This document shows, one piece after another, positions 7,508 through 17,692 of a DNA stretch of 42,564 nucleotides (position 1 is the first letter of the stretch; each line of letters starts with the position of its first letter). Origin of the DNA: Pseudomonadota bacterium (GTDB lineage Bacteria > Pseudomonadota > Alphaproteobacteria > Rhizobiales > Pleomorphomonadaceae); assembly GCA_018262575.1 (NCBI GenBank), contig JAGSYU010000010.1, positions 1-42,564 on the forward strand. Reading direction: 5' to 3'. Below the pieces are notes generated by a model, which was not told the origin of the DNA, did not search any database, and saw only the letters and a list, made by a program, of their open reading frames with translations. The translations under genes and the position numbers were made by a program.

Positions 7508-8641
7508 TCAGTTCAGAAAGGCGGGATGGATGACGGCGCCGTCGCGCGTCAGCGCGGTCGCCTTGACGAGTTCGTCGTCCCAGTTGACGGCGAGAGCCTT
7601 GGCGGTCTTGTCGATCAGCGTCTCGACGAAGGCGAAAAGGTTCTTGGCGTAGAGCTGGGAGGCGGTGCCGGCGATACGGCCGGGCACGTTCTTGTGGCCG
7701 ACGATGCGGATGCCCTCAGCCGTCGTCACCACCTCGCCGAGCCGCGCGCCCTCGACGTTGCCGCCCCGTTCGACCGCCAGGTCGACCAGCACGGACCCGG
7801 GCTTCATCGACTTCACCATGTCGGCCGACACGAGGCGCGGCGCCGGCCGGCCGGGGATCAGCGCCGTGGTGATGACGATGTCCTGCTTCTTGATATGCTC
7901 GGCGACCAGCGCCGCCTGCTTGGCCTGGTACTCGGCCGACATCGGCTTGGCGTAGCCCGCCGCCGTCTCGGCCTGCTTGAACTCCTCGTCCTCGACGGCG
8001 ACGAACTTGGCGCCGAGGCTTTCCACCTGCTCCTTGGCGGCCGGCCGCACGTCGGTCGCCGTCACCACGGCGCCCAGCCGGCGCGCGGTGGCGATTGCCT
8101 GCAGGCCGGCGACGCCGGCGCCCATCACGAAGACGCGCGCCGCCGGCACCGTGCCGGCCGCCGTCATCATCATCGGAATGGCGCGGCCATATTCGTAGGA
8201 CGCATCGATCACCGACTGGTAACCGGCCAGGTTGGCCTGGCTCGACAACACGTCCATCACCTGGGCGCGGGTGATGCGCGGCATGAATTCCATGGCAAAG
8301 GCAGTGACGCCCGTTTCGGCCATCGCCTTGATGGCGGCGTCGTCGCCGTAGGGGTCCATCATGGCGATGGCGAGCGCGCCCCTTTTCAGATGGGAGAGGA
8401 TCTCCTGCGACGGGCGGCGCACCGTCAGCACCACATCGGCCTCGCGCACCGCGTCGGCCGCCGTCTCCGTCAACACCGCGCCGACCATCGAATAGTCAAA
8501 GTCCAGGATCAGCGACCGCAACCCCGCCCCGGCCTCGACCAGCACCGTGGCGCCCAGGCCGATGAAGCGCTTGGCCGTGTCGGGCGTTATAGCGACGCGC
8601 CCCTCTTCGGAATCGGGCTCTTTTAACACCGCAATCTTCAT
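7508..8641 (-). CDS. pntAA: NAD(P)+ transhydrogenase, alpha-1 subunit PntAA
   Basis: Protein of 377 residues, the soluble NAD(H)-binding domain I of the transhydrogenase. It begins with MKIAVLKEPDSEEGRVAITPDTAKRF, typical of the AlaDH/PNT N-terminal domain, and contains the Rossmann-type VFVMGAGVAGLQAIATARRLGAVVTATDVRP loop and the KKQDIVITTALIPGRPAPRLVS segment. It docks on the membrane subunits PntAB and PntB encoded directly downstream. The open frame runs to 8917, but the ATG at 8641 is preceded by GGAG at good spacing and matches the family start. It is the first gene of the operon; a 286-base gap separates it from pepF upstream. Confidence 0.95.
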   Translation of the reverse strand: MKIAVLKEPDSEEGRVAITPDTAKRFIGLGATVLVEAGAGLRSLILDFDYSMVGAVLTETAADAVREADVVLTVRRPSQEILSHLKRGALAIAMMDPYGDDAAIKAMAETGVTAFAMEFMPRITRAQVMDVLSSQANLAGYQSVIDASYEYGRAIPMMMTAAGTVPAARVFVMGAGVAGLQAIATARRLGAVVTATDVRPAAKEQVESLGAKFVAVEDEEFKQAETAAGYAKPMSAEYQAKQAALVAEHIKKQDIVITTALIPGRPAPRLVSADMVKSMKPGSVLVDLAVERGGNVEGARLGEVVTTAEGIRIVGHKNVPGRIAGTASQLYAKNLFAFVETLIDKTAKALAVNWDDELVKATALTRDGAVIHPAFLN

Positions 8642-8865
8642 TGAGCTTCTCCAGGATGTCTCTCGTGCGCCGATGCCGGGAGAGCACCCATAGGTTCTCC
8701 CCCCGCCTTCCCTCCCCGGAACGCGGGCCAAGGCCGGCCAGACCTCCGGAAAAACTCCTAGAGCCTTTTGCTTGCGTAATGCAACGTAACCTTCGGAGGC
8801 GAAGGAGAGCACTGGACCGGCCAGCCGCCGCGTGTTCATCGATAGGTATCTGACCGAAAAGGGAA

Positions 8866-8889
8866 AACCCGCCGGCAGGCCGACGGGTT
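8866..8889 (-). terminator. Terminator of the pepF transcript
   Basis: On the minus strand AACCCGtCGG pairs with CCGgCGGGTT around a CCTG loop, followed by TTCCCTTTTC. It lies about 39 bases after the pepF stop and before the pnt operon, separating the two transcription units. Confidence 0.7.
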
Positions 8890-8927
8890 CATTTCTTTGC
8901 GCGCAAATACGTATCAACGATGGACGG

Positions 8928-10781
8928 TTATCCTTTCAGGGCGATCTCCGCGTCGAGCACTTCGAGTTCGCCGATCATCCGCTCGATCACCGAAAGGCCC
9001 ATCTGCCAGAAGGCGGGGTCGGTGGCGTCCAGGCCGAACGGCGCCAGCAGCTCCTTGTGGTGCTTGGTGCCACCGGCTTCCAGCATGGCGAAATACTTGT
9101 CCTGGAAGCCGGCCTCGGCCGTTTCGAACACGGCATAGAGCGAGTTCACCAGGCAGTCGCCGAAGGCATAGGCGTAGACGTAGAACGGCGAGTGGATGAA
9201 GTGCGGGATATAGGCCCAGAAGGTCTCGTAGCCCGGCCCGAAGGTGATGGCCGGCCCCAGGCTCTCGCCCTGCACGGACAGCCAGGCCTCGTTGATCCGC
9301 TCGGCCGTCAGTTCGCCCTCGCGGCGGGCGGCGTGCACCTTGCGCTCGAAGGAATAGAAGGCGATCTGCCGGACCACCGTGTTCAGCATGTCCTCGACCT
9401 TGGAGGCCAACAGCGTCCGCTTCTCGGCCGGCGTCGCGGCGTTGCGCAGCAGCGACTGGAAGGTCAGCATCTCGCCGAACACCGACGCCGTCTCGGCCAG
9501 CGTCAGCGGCGTCGGCGCCATCAGCGCCCCCTGCCGGCCGGCCAGCACCTGATGCACGCCATGGCCGAGCTCGTGGGCCAGCGTCATCACGTCGCGCGTC
9601 CGCCCGAGATAGTTGAGCAGCACGTAAGGATGCGCCGACGGCACCGTCGGGTGGGCAAAGGCGCCGGGCGACTTGCCCGGCCGCACCGGCGCGTCAATCC
9701 AGCCCTCGTCGAAGAAGCGGCGGGCGATGGCGGCCATCTCCGGCGAGAAGCGGCCGTAGGCGTCGAGCACGGTTGCCTTGGCCTCGTGCCAGGGCACCGG
9801 CCGGGTGACGGCGCCGGGCAGCGGCGCGTTGCGATCCCAGTAGGGCATGGTGTCGCTGCCCATCCAGCGCGCCTTGAGCTGGTAGTAGCGGTGGCTGAGG
9901 CGCGGATAGGCCGCCCGTACCGCCTCGACCAGCGCGTCGACCACCTCGCGCTCGACGCGGTTGGCAAGGTGCCGCGAATCGGCGATGTCCTTGAAGCCGC
10001 GCCAGCGGTCGGAGATTTCCTTGTCCTTGGCCAGCGTGTTGGTGATGCGGGCGAAGATGCCGATGTTGTCGCCGAACACCTTGCCGATCGCCTCGGCCGC
10101 CGCCCGGCGCTTGGCCGGGTCCGCCTCCTGCAACAGGTGCAGCGTCGGCTCGATGGCCAGTTCCTCGCCATCCACCGGGAAGCGCAGGCCGGCGATGGTC
10201 TCGTCGAACAGCCGGTTCCAGGCCGAATAGGCGGTGATCGACTTGTCGTGGAACAGCTCCTCCACCCGGTCTTCGAGCTGATAGGGCTTGTCGAGGCGGA
10301 TGTCGGTGAGCCAGGGCCGGTAGTGGGCGAGCGCCGGATCGGCAAAGCCGGCTTCGATCAGGCCGTCGTCGATGCGGTTGACCTCCAGCTCAAAGAACAG
10401 CAGGCCCGAGGAGATGGTGGTGATCTTCTCCTGTATGTCGCCGTAGAACGTCATGCGCTGGGGATCGGTGGTGTCGCCCGAATAGAGCAGCCCCGCATAG
10501 GACATCAGTCGTCCCAGCAGATCCTGCAGCTTCTCGTAGTCGGCGATCAGCTGGGCGAAGGCGGCGGCGCCGTCCGGCGCCTTGAGAAGCGCCTCGAGCC
10601 GGCCTTTCGCCCGACCGGCGAAATCGGTGGCCGCGTCGGCCGCCGCCTGGATGTCGCGCTGAATGGCCGGATCGTCGGGCGAGGCGTAGAGCGCCGACAG
10701 ATCCCACTCCGGCAGCGTCTCGGCAACGGCGCCGGCCTCAGTGGGATGGAAGGCGGGACGGGGCAGACGGAAACGGCTCAT
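8928..10781 (-). CDS. pepF: M3 family oligoendopeptidase F
   Basis: Protein of 617 residues, a cytoplasmic zinc metallopeptidase that degrades oligopeptides. The active-site motif HELGHG is at residues 403-408 (H403, E404, H407 as zinc and catalytic residues), with the third-ligand helix LAETASVFGEML about 25 residues later. The preceding SAHPYVLLNYLGRTRDVMTLAHELGH is typical of the clade, and the long helical N-terminal half (PEWDLSALY from about residue 25) is the PepF lobe. The frame extends to 10808, but the ATG at 10781 has GGAG nine bases upstream. It is monocistronic, with a terminator at 8866-8889, and divergent from the sigma-54 regulator gene across a 180-base gap. Confidence 0.93.
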   Translation of the reverse strand: MSRFRLPRPAFHPTEAGAVAETLPEWDLSALYASPDDPAIQRDIQAAADAATDFAGRAKGRLEALLKAPDGAAAFAQLIADYEKLQDLLGRLMSYAGLLYSGDTTDPQRMTFYGDIQEKITTISSGLLFFELEVNRIDDGLIEAGFADPALAHYRPWLTDIRLDKPYQLEDRVEELFHDKSITAYSAWNRLFDETIAGLRFPVDGEELAIEPTLHLLQEADPAKRRAAAEAIGKVFGDNIGIFARITNTLAKDKEISDRWRGFKDIADSRHLANRVEREVVDALVEAVRAAYPRLSHRYYQLKARWMGSDTMPYWDRNAPLPGAVTRPVPWHEAKATVLDAYGRFSPEMAAIARRFFDEGWIDAPVRPGKSPGAFAHPTVPSAHPYVLLNYLGRTRDVMTLAHELGHGVHQVLAGRQGALMAPTPLTLAETASVFGEMLTFQSLLRNAATPAEKRTLLASKVEDMLNTVVRQIAFYSFERKVHAARREGELTAERINEAWLSVQGESLGPAITFGPGYETFWAYIPHFIHSPFYVYAYAFGDCLVNSLYAVFETAEAGFQDKYFAMLEAGGTKHHKELLAPFGLDATDPAFWQMGLSVIERMIGELEVLDAEIALKG

Positions 10782-10889
10782 CAAACGGCAACTCCAGCTA
10801 AGGCGCACGGCGCCATGCGCAAGATTACGTGCTCAAGGCATCGTCGATCAAGGGAATGTCGGGGGAAAATGGTGATCGACCGACCCAGC

Positions 10890-10906
10890 CTAACCTTCTC
10901 TTAACC
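10890..10906. promoter_or_regulatory. CtrA-like box before the sigma-54 regulator gene
   Basis: CTAACC-N5-TTAACC matches the alphaproteobacterial CtrA recognition sequence TTAACC-N5-TTAACC at 11 of 12 positions. It lies 56 bases before the regulator ATG in the pepF-regulator gap and could act on either gene. Binding is inferred from sequence only. Confidence 0.45.
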
Positions 10907-10961
10907 CTTCCGTCGGCACAGTGCCCCGAATTGGCACAGACGCGGAAGGACGGACTAACGC

Positions 10962-12509
<1,548 letters not shown>

Positions 12510-12617
12510 CAAGAAGCCCGTAATCGACCTTTGGCGATGGGTCGACCTTGCCGACGCGCCGCCGAACCGCCAAACAAACCTTATTACATTCCGCGTCAGG
12601 CCCGATCGCCCGAAGGA

Positions 12618-14471
12618 ATGGCCGTGGTGAACGTCATGATCCCCTCGCTGTCCAGACTTCTTCTCTCTACCGCCGTGATCGGCCTCGGCCTATCCGCCGT
12701 GCCGGCTCGTGCCGAGCCCGGCTTCGACCCGTTTGCGGCCACGACCACCGACAGCGCGACGCCGGGAGCGATCGAGACCAAGACCCTGCCACCCGCCGCC
12801 GACACGCCGCCCGCCGTGACGGCCGCACCTGTCGCAGCCGCCGCGCCAGCCGATCCCGTGGCGGCGCCCGTCGATCCGGCGTCGGTGCCGGCCAAAGCTG
12901 CCGCGCCGATCGTCGATCCGGCGACGACGCCGGCTGTCGCCACGGCCGTCCCCGGCATGTCGGTCGATCAGGCGATCATCGCCGAGATCGGCAAAGTGGT
13001 CGCCTCGGCGACCGGCGACGCCCGCCGCCGGGCCGACGCCGTCGCCAAGGTCTACGCCGCCCGCGGCAACCAGCCGATCTGGGTCGAGGGCGAGCAGTAT
13101 TCCGACAAGGCCAAGGCGGTGATCGCCCGCCTTGCCGACGCCGTGGCCGATGGCCTCAACCCGATCGACTACGCCCTGCCCGAGACCGGCCTGACCGCCG
13201 CCGACGCCGAACTCGTCGCCAACGCCGACCTCCGCGTTTCCATGGCGGTGGCCACCTTCGCCGAGCAGGCCTCCGGCGGCCGCGTCGCACCGCGGACCAT
13301 CTCCAAGGACATCACGCGGACGCCCGAGCGCATCCCCGCCGACAGGGCCCTTGCCACCGTCGCCGATGCCACCGACGTCGCCGCCGCTCTCGACGGCTTC
13401 AATCCGCCGACCGATGGCTTCCGGCACCTCAAGGCCATGCTGGCCGAGGTGCGTGCCACCAAGGACAGTGCCGAGCCGGCGCCCGAGCCGGTCGCCCTCG
13501 CCAAATCACTGAAGCCAGGCATGAGCGACGAGGGCGTGCCCGCCCTGCGCAAGCGGCTTGGCGTCGCCGTGCCCGACGTCGAAATCGACCCGGCGTTCTA
13601 CGATGAGCCGCTGGTCACCGCCGTCGAGGCCTTCCAGAAGGAGAACGGCCTTGCCGCCGACGGCGTCGTCGGCAGCCGTACGCTCGCCGTTCTCAATGGC
13701 GCCCATCGCGACGTCGAGGGCGAGATCATCGCCAACATGGAAATGTGGCGCTGGATGCCACGCGATCTCGGCCAGGACTACGTCCTCGTCAACATTCCCG
13801 AGTTCAAGGTCCGCGTGGTTCGCCACGGACTGCAGGTGCACGAAGCACGCGTCGTGGTCGGCAAGACCAGCAACCAGACGCCGGTGTTCTCCGGCGAGAT
13901 GCAGTACCTGGTGGTCAACCCCTACTGGCACATTCCGGAATCGATCAAGGTCAAGGAGATGCTGCCGCAGATCCAGGCGGATCCGGCAGGCTACTTTGCC
14001 CGCCACGGCTACGAAGTGACCTGGGATGGCCAGCTCATCGATCCCACCCGCATCGTTTGGGACGAGAACGCGGTGAAGGCAGTCGGCATCCGCCAGGTGC
14101 CGGGCGAGGCCAACGCGCTGGGCAACATCAAGTTCATGTTCCCCAACAAGCACGCCGTCTACCTGCACGACACGCCGCTGCGCAGCCTGTTCAACCGCGA
14201 CGTCCGCGCCTTCAGCCACGGCTGCGTCCGCGTCGACGACCCCATGGCTTTTGCCGATGCGGTGCTGCAGGGCGATCCGGAATGGACGGTGCCCAAGCTG
14301 CAGGCGATGTTCGGCGGCGACGAGCGGCGGGTGGACATCGCTACCCATCTCAAGGTGCATCTGGCCTATTTCACCGCTTTCGTCGATGACGGCGGCAAGC
14401 TGCAGCTTCGCGACGATATCTACGGCCATGTCCAGGCCATCAAGAAGGCGCTTGGCATGTCGCAGGTCTGA
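12618..14471 (+). CDS. L,D-transpeptidase (YkuD domain) with peptidoglycan-binding domain
   Basis: Protein of up to 617 residues, exported (signal peptide SLSRLLLSTAVIGLGLSAVPARA). A Pro/Ala/Val low-complexity stretch (about residues 45-115) is followed by a helical scaffold region, a PG_binding_1-like repeat (PALRKRLG ... VEAFQKENGLAADGVVGSRTLAVLN) and the YkuD catalytic domain ending in FSHGCVRVDDP, with H534 and C536 the catalytic His/Cys. This is the layout of large YcbB/LdtD-like enzymes, which make 3-3 crosslinks in peptidoglycan in the periplasm. The start is unclear: the ATG at 12618 touches its AAGGA, so the GTG at 12624 or the ATG at 12636 may be used. It lies between the sigma-54 regulator and the DUF882 peptidase. 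Confidence 0.9.
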   Translation: MAVVNVMIPSLSRLLLSTAVIGLGLSAVPARAEPGFDPFAATTTDSATPGAIETKTLPPAADTPPAVTAAPVAAAAPADPVAAPVDPASVPAKAAAPIVDPATTPAVATAVPGMSVDQAIIAEIGKVVASATGDARRRADAVAKVYAARGNQPIWVEGEQYSDKAKAVIARLADAVADGLNPIDYALPETGLTAADAELVANADLRVSMAVATFAEQASGGRVAPRTISKDITRTPERIPADRALATVADATDVAAALDGFNPPTDGFRHLKAMLAEVRATKDSAEPAPEPVALAKSLKPGMSDEGVPALRKRLGVAVPDVEIDPAFYDEPLVTAVEAFQKENGLAADGVVGSRTLAVLNGAHRDVEGEIIANMEMWRWMPRDLGQDYVLVNIPEFKVRVVRHGLQVHEARVVVGKTSNQTPVFSGEMQYLVVNPYWHIPESIKVKEMLPQIQADPAGYFARHGYEVTWDGQLIDPTRIVWDENAVKAVGIRQVPGEANALGNIKFMFPNKHAVYLHDTPLRSLFNRDVRAFSHGCVRVDDPMAFADAVLQGDPEWTVPKLQAMFGGDERRVDIATHLKVHLAYFTAFVDDGGKLQLRDDIYGHVQAIKKALGMSQV

Positions 14472-14776
14472 CCGACACCCCTCGGACTGGCGCTCAAACA
14501 CCTGCTTTGCCCTTGGCGGAGCGGGTCTTTTGGCATTTCCACCGTGCTTTAAACTACCCACTTGGCCTTTCGCCCGGTGGCGGGTATTGTACGCCCCGTG
14601 AAATCCAGGGGACGTTTCCGATTATTGAAGATGAAGCCGGCCGTGATGGGCTTACGGTAAACCGTTGCTTAATTATCTCCGCCAATAATCCAGATTGGCT
14701 GGAGACGAGAGCAAGCGGATAAAGACGCGTGGAAACCCGGACAATGACCACACCATCAGGGAGAGGAATCGCTTCG
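14472..14776. other. Non-coding gap before the DUF882 gene
   Basis: 305 bases without a supportable gene. It is less GC-rich than its neighbours and holds a candidate promoter (14562-14590) and a partial CtrA-like box (TAAACC-N5-TTAATT, from 14658). No terminator for the upstream transpeptidase gene stands out. Confidence 0.5.
14562..14590 (+). promoter_or_regulatory. Candidate sigma-70 promoter for the DUF882 peptidase gene
   Basis: TTGGCC (14562-14567) and TATTGT (14585-14590) are separated by exactly 17 bases; each hexamer matches the consensus at four of six positions. It would give a leader of about 180 bases before the ATG at 14777. Confidence 0.4.
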
Positions 14777-16480
14777 ATGAAAGCATTGAGGGCTTTCGGC
14801 GTAACGGCGAACATCTCCTCTTCCCGCCTCGCGCTTGCCGCCGGTCGCGCGGCGCTCGGGGCCTTCGTGGGCACCGCCACGGCGCTGGCGCTTTTCGCCT
14901 CGGTGGCGAAGGCGGCCGACAACCGCACCCTCGACCTCTACAACATGCACACCAAGGAACGGCTGACCATCGTCTTCAAGAAGGATGGCCGCTTCATTCC
15001 CTCGGCTCTTTCCGAGCTCAACCGCTTCCTGCGCGACTGGCGACGCAACGAGGCGACCCGCATGGACCCGCGCCTGTTCGACACGGTGTGGGAACTCTAC
15101 CAGAAGTCCGGCTCGCGCCAGCCGATCCAGGTGGTTTGCGGCTACCGGTCGCTCGCCACCAACAACATGTTGCGCTCCCGTTCGTCGGCCGTCGCCAAGC
15201 ATAGCCAGCACTCGCTCGGCAAGGCGATGGACATGAACATTCCCGACGTGTCCGTCAACAAGCTGCGGATGATCGCCGTCCAGATGCAGAACGGCGGAGT
15301 CGGCTGGTATCCGTCGGCCAACAGCCCGTTCGTCCATATCGACGTCGGCTCGGTTCGTGCCTGGCCGCGCCTCAGCCGCACGCAGCTCGTCGGCCTGTTC
15401 CCCGACGGCAAGACCGCCCATCTTCCGGCCGATGGCAAGCCCCTGCCCGGCTACAGCCAAGCGCTCGCCGAACTGCAACGCAACAAGGGCGCTGCCCCGG
15501 TCGCCATGGCCTCCGCCTCGTCCTCCGGCACGAGCAGCAAGGGTGGCGGCCTGCTCACCATGCTGTTCTCGAACGACGAGGAGGACAGCGCCGAGGAGAT
15601 CAACTCGGCCGGCAGTGATGACGGTGCTCCGGCTGTCGCCGCGCGGCCGGCTCCGGCCGCTCCGCGGCTGGCCCCGGCCACCGTTGCGCCTGCCGCCCCC
15701 ACCGCGCCCGTGCTGACCGCCGCCTTCACGCCACCGCCGCCTGCCGCCCCGGCTCGTCAGATAACCAGCTTCGCCGAAGCGACGCTGCCGGCCGGCCTCG
15801 AGCCCGCCGCCGTGCCGCAGCTCACCGGTGCCGATCGGTTGGCGATGGACAACGTGCCGCTGCCGCAGGCCAAGCCGTCGGAGATCGCCGAGACCGAGCT
15901 GGCCATGCTCGACGCGCCCATGATGCTGCCGCCGACGAAGCCGCCAATGCCCGTTGAAGCGCCGCTGCCGCTGGCCGCCAGTCGTGAAGACGCCATCGCC
16001 GCCCAGCTCGCCTTGGCCGAAGTGGCCCAGGATCAGGCGCCGCCCGCCTCCGCTCTGTCCTTCGCGCCCCCCACCGCCGAACCGCCGCTGCCGGTGGCGG
16101 CCGCGCGCCAGCCGGTGCACATGGCCGCCCTGGTTCCGACGCCGCGCAAGCCGGCACCGCCAGCGACCAGTCTCGCCCGGCCGGTGATCGATGGCGGCAA
16201 GAGCGACATGTTCGGCAACATCGAGCTGCCGGACATCGTCTCCGAGGATGGCCCGTCGCTTCTCGACGGTAGCCAGTCCGTCTACTGGGGTCGCTTCCGG
16301 ACCCTGACCCATCCGGACCAGTTGCACATCGCCACGCTGTTCGAGGCGCCGAAGCAAGTGGTCAACACCACCTTCTCGGCCCAACCCTATGGCGCCCTGG
16401 TGTCAACCCGCTTTGCCGGTACGGTAACGGCGCCGACCGAAGTCATCGACTTCGCCTCGCGCCAGCTGGCCATGCGCTGA
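14777..16480 (+). CDS. DUF882 (M15-like murein peptidase) protein with long Pro/Ala-rich tail
   Basis: Protein of 567 residues. A hydrophobic signal or anchor region (about residues 10-45, ending SVAKAADNR) leads into a DUF882 domain (about 50-195) related to peptidase M15 and enteric YcbK/MepK. Zinc-site residues are visible: H145 and D152 in KHSQHSLGKAMDMN, and H187 in FVHIDVG, preceded by the GYRSLATNNMLR block. It probably cuts peptide crosslinks in peptidoglycan. A Pro/Ala-rich disordered region of about 280 residues follows, then a compact final segment (GRFRTLTHPDQLHIATLFEAPKQVVNTTF...). The ATG at 14777 has GGAGAGGA at proper spacing; longer frames start at 14729 or 14744. With the upstream L,D-transpeptidase, which makes crosslinks such enzymes can cleave, this suggests paired wall remodelling. 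Confidence 0.87.
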   Translation: MKALRAFGVTANISSSRLALAAGRAALGAFVGTATALALFASVAKAADNRTLDLYNMHTKERLTIVFKKDGRFIPSALSELNRFLRDWRRNEATRMDPRLFDTVWELYQKSGSRQPIQVVCGYRSLATNNMLRSRSSAVAKHSQHSLGKAMDMNIPDVSVNKLRMIAVQMQNGGVGWYPSANSPFVHIDVGSVRAWPRLSRTQLVGLFPDGKTAHLPADGKPLPGYSQALAELQRNKGAAPVAMASASSSGTSSKGGGLLTMLFSNDEEDSAEEINSAGSDDGAPAVAARPAPAAPRLAPATVAPAAPTAPVLTAAFTPPPPAAPARQITSFAEATLPAGLEPAAVPQLTGADRLAMDNVPLPQAKPSEIAETELAMLDAPMMLPPTKPPMPVEAPLPLAASREDAIAAQLALAEVAQDQAPPASALSFAPPTAEPPLPVAAARQPVHMAALVPTPRKPAPPATSLARPVIDGGKSDMFGNIELPDIVSEDGPSLLDGSQSVYWGRFRTLTHPDQLHIATLFEAPKQVVNTTFSAQPYGALVSTRFAGTVTAPTEVIDFASRQLAMR

Positions 16481-16504
16481 AATCCATTGCGACGACAAGA
16501 AAAT

Positions 16505-16529
16505 GCCGGCCTTGATGGCCGGCGTTTTC
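16505..16529 (+). terminator. Terminator after the DUF882 gene
   Basis: GCCGGCC (16505-16511) pairs with GGCCGGC (16517-16523) around TTGAT, followed by GTTTTCGTTT. It is preceded by AAGAAAAT, so it could also work on the minus strand for the convergent phosphatase gene. Confidence 0.8.
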
Positions 16530-16585
16530 GTTTCGGGCAGCGCTCGACGGCGGTTCCGCCCAACAGAGGGGCGTTGGCAGGTTGG

Positions 16586-17377
16586 TCAGGCGATAACCAC
16601 CGCATCACCGCCGAACACCCGCAGCACGGTGAGGCGGCCGGTGGCAAAGGCGCCGGTGTCGATGCCGATGCGCCCCGGCGCGAACACCGGCTCGTTGGCC
16701 GGCGTATGCCCGTGCACCACGGTGACGCCAAGGCCGTGCGGCTGGCTGACGAAGGGCTCGCGGATCCACATGAAATCGTCGTCGTCCTGCTCCTCGAGCG
16801 GTACGCCGGGACGAACGCCAGCGTGGACGAACAGCGTATCGCCAAACCGCACCGATATCGGCAACCGGCTGAGAAAGTCGAGATGCGCCGCCGGCACGGT
16901 TCCCCGAATCAGCAGGCCGAGGCCGGCCGTGCCGCCGCGGTGCCGGGCCAGGCGCGACAGATCGATGCCATAGGATTCGAGCGTCTGCTCGCCGCCGAAC
17001 TCCAGCCACCCCATGTTCGCCTGGGGATCACCGACAAAGGCGAGGAACGTCTCGTCGTGGTTGCCGCACAGCGACAGGCGCTCAAAGCCGGGCGGTGGCG
17101 CGCCGATCAGATGATCGATCACATCGGCCGACTGCGGTCCGCGGTCGACGAGATCGCCGAGGCAGAGAATGATCCGGCGTTCGGCAGGGACGCCGGCGGC
17201 ATCGTCGACGATCCGCTGCTCGGCGGCCCGAAGTTCGGCAAAACAGCCGTGCACATCGCCAATGGCATAGACGACGGTGCCCCTCGGATCGATGTCGATA
17301 CGCTCGCGACGACTCGTCGGCGGACCCGCCTCCGATTTCGCACCAAGACCAAAAAACGATCGAACCGCGGTCAGCAA
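16586..17377 (-). CDS. Metallophosphoesterase (PPP-type serine/threonine phosphatase/ApaH-like)
   Basis: Protein of about 263 residues with all the motifs of the PPP-type calcineurin-like fold in order: GDVHG, GDLVDRG, GNHD, and later FVHAG and HGH. These bind two metal ions and hydrolyse phosphoester bonds. The size and GDVHG...GDLVDRGPQS...CGNHD pattern match small bacterial protein phosphatases (PrpA/PphA type) and diadenosine tetraphosphatases; sequence alone does not separate them. No ATG is available near the start. The longest frame uses TTG at 17404, but a TTG at 17377 has GGAG seven bases upstream and is preferred. No signal peptide is seen, so it is cytoplasmic. It is convergent with the DUF882 gene and stands alone. 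Confidence 0.85.
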   Translation of the reverse strand: MLTAVRSFFGLGAKSEAGPPTSRRERIDIDPRGTVVYAIGDVHGCFAELRAAEQRIVDDAAGVPAERRIILCLGDLVDRGPQSADVIDHLIGAPPPGFERLSLCGNHDETFLAFVGDPQANMGWLEFGGEQTLESYGIDLSRLARHRGGTAGLGLLIRGTVPAAHLDFLSRLPISVRFGDTLFVHAGVRPGVPLEEQDDDDFMWIREPFVSQPHGLGVTVVHGHTPANEPVFAPGRIGIDTGAFATGRLTVLRVFGGDAVVIA

Positions 17378-17692
17378 TGCGGGGCTCCAAGCTGGGGAAG
17401 GCAATAAACCGGCGCGGCCATCGTCGGCGCGCTCAGCCTGCGGTCACTATTGAGGCCCGCCGATGCCCCTTGTCATTAAGTATTTATCCGGTCTACGCTC
17501 TGCAAGGTCCAGCGATTTTTGCTGGTCGTCGGCGAATTTTGGCGAGACGGTTAAGGCAGGCCGAGGTAGAGAGGGGCGGCAAACGGCAACCGTGCCGTTC
17601 GGTTCCGCGCCAAGGCATCGGCGCGACCGACCACAGGCTCTTCGCAGCGGTGGGTGCCAGATTTTGGGGACGGTACATTGAGGAAGGTAGTG

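Noticed and set aside
8832..10904. Plus-strand open frame of 690 codons opposite pepF
   Set aside because: Antisense shadow of pepF with low-complexity composition; pepF has clear motifs and a ribosome site.
10932..10945. TGGCAC resembling a sigma-54 -24 element before the regulator gene
   Set aside because: No GC/TTGC -12 element at the required spacing.
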